Notes under the pieces: model-generated
Databases searched by the model: none
What the model saw: the letters and a program-made list of their open reading frames with translations, nothing else
Told to the model about the DNA's origin: nothing
Part shown: piece by piece, positions 42,122 to 43,753 of the stretch
How positions within the stretch are numbered: the stretch's first letter is position 1
How the letters are laid out: every line of letters starts with the position of its first letter
DNA from: DATJHM01 sp035493895
GTDB lineage: Bacteria; Chloroflexota; Ktedonobacteria; Ktedonobacterales; Ktedonobacteraceae
Assembly: GCA_035493895.1 (NCBI GenBank)
Contig: DATJHM010000178.1
Location: 1-43,753 of the forward strand
DNA: 43,753 nucleotides
Reading direction: 5' to 3'
Position numbers and translations under genes: made by a program

Positions 42122-42369
42122 TATTCCGGTTGATCCCAACGTACCTGATAGTGGTGCGTCGTGCCTTCCGATTGCTGAATAATAGCCGTTTCAATCTGCT
42201 CAGGCGTCACAGCCTCGTTTGTGGTAAAGATAACTGTCGCCTCATCCTGAGGAGTACGTTCTAGCTCGACCTGCTGAGCTCCTGGAAAGGCAAGCAGCGC
42301 CGAACGAACGCGTGCATCGCAATGCTCACAGGTCACATCTTCCACAGAAAAACGATATTGGTGAGTCAT
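42121..42369 (-). CDS. HMA-domain (heavy-metal-associated) small protein
   Basis: The 82-residue protein is a ferredoxin-like HMA domain: YRFSVEDVTCEHCDARVRSALLAFPGAQQVELE, with the CxxC metal motif as CEHC. The C-terminal 25 residues vary. Copper chaperones and mercury-binding proteins have this fold. ATG 42369 has AAGGAT 8 bases upstream; an ATG three codons earlier sits on top of that site. It is the first gene of a coupled pair with DUF2182. A TGTACATTGTACA palindrome (42450-42462) lies about 80 bp upstream and may be an operator. Confidence 0.88.
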   Translation of the reverse strand: MTHQYRFSVEDVTCEHCDARVRSALLAFPGAQQVELERTPQDEATVIFTTNEAVTPEQIETAIIQQSEGTTHHYQVRWDQPE

Positions 42370-42449
42370 AGCATCCATCCTTTTTACCCATGCAAAAGAG
42401 AAGCGTGTGTGCTCATTTCATCGCTTTCGCGCTCTTGGCTTGCTATAAA

Positions 42450-42462
42450 TGTACATTGTACA
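42450..42462. promoter_or_regulatory. Palindromic operator candidate before the HMA/DUF2182 pair
   Basis: TGTACATTGTACA is a 6+1+6 palindrome about 80 bp upstream of the HMA start, in an AT-rich promoter-like region. Confidence 0.45.
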
Positions 42463-42702
42463 ATTTCTCTGACCACATTGTTCTTGCTGCTTCGACTTTA
42501 ATGTATGTAAAAACACAGCATATCCGCATATGTATCTCCACTTCTATATTTTACATGCTTAATGCGGATATTGTGTATTTAAAAAGTATAGCGTAATAAA
42601 TGCAGTTTTGTCTATTGGTATTTCTCCCTATTTTTCTTATACCTGGTCGTATATATCAACCTGAGAAAGGAGAATTGATGGGGATCGACCGCAATGTACA
42701 AA

Positions 42703-42735
42703 TTATCCACCCCGTGACCTGCACGAGGTGGATAA
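42703..42735 (-). terminator. Hairpin after the ATP-grasp gene
   Basis: TTATCCACC (42703-42711) and CGTG pair with CACG and GGTGGATAA (42727-42735), leaving a 5-base loop and one mismatch. It begins 17 bp after the ATP-grasp stop; ATAATTTGT follows on the minus strand, so the T-run is poor. The outer arms also resemble DnaA boxes, but the hairpin explains them better. Confidence 0.55.
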
Positions 42736-42751
42736 AGAAGGAGACTCTATT

Positions 42752-43558
42752 TTAGAATACCAATACGCCTTTTTCGAGCACCCAGCGTGCATCAGCCGAA
42801 AGAAGAACCTCATGCTTACAGCAGGCACGCTGCAAGACCGGAAGCACCTTGAGGGGATTGCAGCCATAGAGATCAGCACCCCATGCTGCATTGCACTCGA
42901 CGACAGCCCAGCCACGTCCCTGGATTTTGCCTATGTCCATGACGATGGCGGGCGGAATTTTGAGCTGAGGATCGGCCAGGACGCGATTGGCAAAGGCCGT
43001 CGCTGCCTCCGTCTCCTCATCGCTTGCCTCCCAGAGATTATCGGCGGAGAGGGCTAGTTGCCCATTGCGTCGATAGGGAGAAATAGCTACGATCTGACGC
43101 TCGAGGATAAAGCAGCGAAATTCGAGCTCCCACGTGACCGGTTCAGCCAGCAGAACAGGCGTATCGCCTGGCAAGGCATCAGCCGAGGGGAGTTGCGTGC
43201 CAGAATCATAGATCGATGCAGCAAACGTGTTGCCATCGACCGGTTTGACGAAAGTTGGCTGAGAAATATCACGTGCCTCAGCCAATGTCGTATAGCTAAT
43301 CCAGCGCTTGCGATGCTGCTCTGGCAAGTGGACAAGCCAGTCGAAGGTTGTTTCAATTAAAGCGAGATTACACTGACCAGCAATTACCTCAGCAAAGAGC
43401 GGCTCGCCGTAGAGAACTAACTCACGCTCGTACAGACGATGCGGTAAACGCCAGATGTGCAGGCGTTCAACGTCCCAACCTGCAAGTAAGGCAGCGTTGC
43501 GCATAATAATAGAGTCAGGGGTAGTGCGAGGGGATAGGATCAGAATGGGAGTAGACAT
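42752..43558 (-). CDS. ATP-grasp domain protein (DUF4343-like)
   Basis: The 268-residue protein has ATP-grasp features: FVKPVDGNTFAASIY for the nucleotide Lys strand, VTWELEFRCFILERQIVAISPY, and VMDIGKIQGRGWAVVECNAAWGADLYG with the metal-binding Glu and Asn. It likely joins an acid to an amine or another nucleophile with ATP; no substrate or partner gene is visible. GGAG lies 9 bases before the ATG. A well-formed promoter is present about 80 bp upstream. Confidence 0.83.
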   Translation of the reverse strand: MSTPILILSPRTTPDSIIMRNAALLAGWDVERLHIWRLPHRLYERELVLYGEPLFAEVIAGQCNLALIETTFDWLVHLPEQHRKRWISYTTLAEARDISQPTFVKPVDGNTFAASIYDSGTQLPSADALPGDTPVLLAEPVTWELEFRCFILERQIVAISPYRRNGQLALSADNLWEASDEETEAATAFANRVLADPQLKIPPAIVMDIGKIQGRGWAVVECNAAWGADLYGCNPLKVLPVLQRACCKHEVLLSADARWVLEKGVLVF

Positions 43559-43632
43559 GAGCGGGCTCCAATTTGATGACAGATGTAACAGACAGAAAAA
43601 GATGTGCTACCAGCGGGCTCCATTGCCTCCCT

Positions 43633-43661
43633 ATAATATACTGTCTTGTCGAGTCTGGCAA
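43633..43661 (-). promoter_or_regulatory. Promoter of the ATP-grasp gene
   Basis: On the minus strand TTGCCA (43656-43661), a 17-base spacer and TATTAT (43633-43638) lie 75 bp before the start at 43558. Confidence 0.5.
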
Positions 43662-43753
43662 GGAGTGTTTCAACCATGCCTACCCCGCGTTTATGTGTAA
43701 TTCTGCATATGAAAGATGAGAGGTAGACTGTGCTCTTTATTATTTGCCTCACC

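Larger units (their letters stand above)
42370..42751. other. Gap between the HMA and ATP-grasp genes
   Basis: Holds the palindrome TGTACATTGTACA (42450-42462), a long imperfect inverted repeat (42513-42529 with 42562-42576), a possible 25-codon open frame with a good ribosome site (42678-42755, +) and a hairpin (42703-42735). Confidence 0.55.

Noticed and set aside
42450..42462. CopY-type copper operator (TACANNTGTA)
   Set aside because: The spacing is one base, not two, between TACA and TGTA, so it does not fit the known CopY box; kept only as a palindrome.
42703..42735. TTATCCACC/GGTGGATAA pair as DnaA boxes
   Set aside because: The two arms and inner bases form one hairpin placed just after a stop codon, so a terminator explains it more simply.
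1..43753. CRISPR arrays, tRNA and rRNA genes, transposases and prophage genes
   Set aside because: No regular spaced repeats, no TΨC-type GGTTCGA element in a cloverleaf context, and no recognisable mobile-element protein were found by eye on either strand.

Overview
This window looks like a chromosomal segment from a Chloroflexota bacterium, most likely class Ktedonobacteria. That is an inference from gene content and style: a prodomain-less sedolisin, an ECF sigma factor with a zinc anti-sigma partner, a PH/PASTA membrane protein, a type II-like MurB, dispersed palindromic repeats and a compact cell-division cluster. No rRNA, tRNA, CRISPR array, transposase or phage gene was seen. About 36 protein-coding genes, one broken gene and many hairpins can be supported.

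Layout. 1-9.5 kb is a loose set of single genes: a secreted sedolisin (-), a lipoprotein, a lone response regulator, a sugar isomerase-like TIM barrel, an STE24/M48 membrane protease (+) that overlaps tail-to-tail with a luciferase-like oxidoreductase (-), a hotdog thioesterase (-), a coiled-coil protein and a GNAT acetyltransferase. 9.5-13 kb holds, on the minus strand, methionine aminopeptidase, a macrodomain protein, an HU protein and a metallo-beta-lactamase-fold hydrolase. 13.4-13.8 kb is a HicAB toxin-antitoxin locus whose toxin gene carries an in-frame amber stop.

14.3-27.9 kb is the core: a plus-strand division and cell-wall (dcw) cluster in the order mraZ, rsmH, ftsL, ftsI, a small acidic gene, ftsW, murG, murC, murB, ftsQ, ftsA, ftsZ. 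The mraY, murE, murF, murD and ddl genes found in many dcw clusters are not here. The leader of mraZ carries three DnaA-box-like sequences and three GTGGGG repeats at a 10-bp period, the expected layout of MraZ operators, so both replication-initiator and MraZ control of division genes are plausible.

28-37 kb carries a small unknown gene, an orphan membrane-tethered type-1 solute-binding protein (-), gyrA (-) with an unusual quinolone-determining region, a double-PH-domain/PASTA membrane protein (+) and an RlmD/TrmA-type rRNA methyltransferase (-). 37-39.4 kb is a minus-strand operon of ECF sigma factor, zinc-finger anti-sigma factor and a beta-helix membrane protein. 40-42.4 kb has a small membrane protein and a likely metal-handling group: a Cys-rich DUF1326-like protein (+), a DUF2182 membrane protein (-) and an HMA-domain protein (-). 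The window ends with an ATP-grasp protein (-).

Small-scale structure is rich: strong intrinsic terminators, several perfect inverted repeats of 11-28 bp, and two families of dispersed non-coding repeats shared between intergenic regions.
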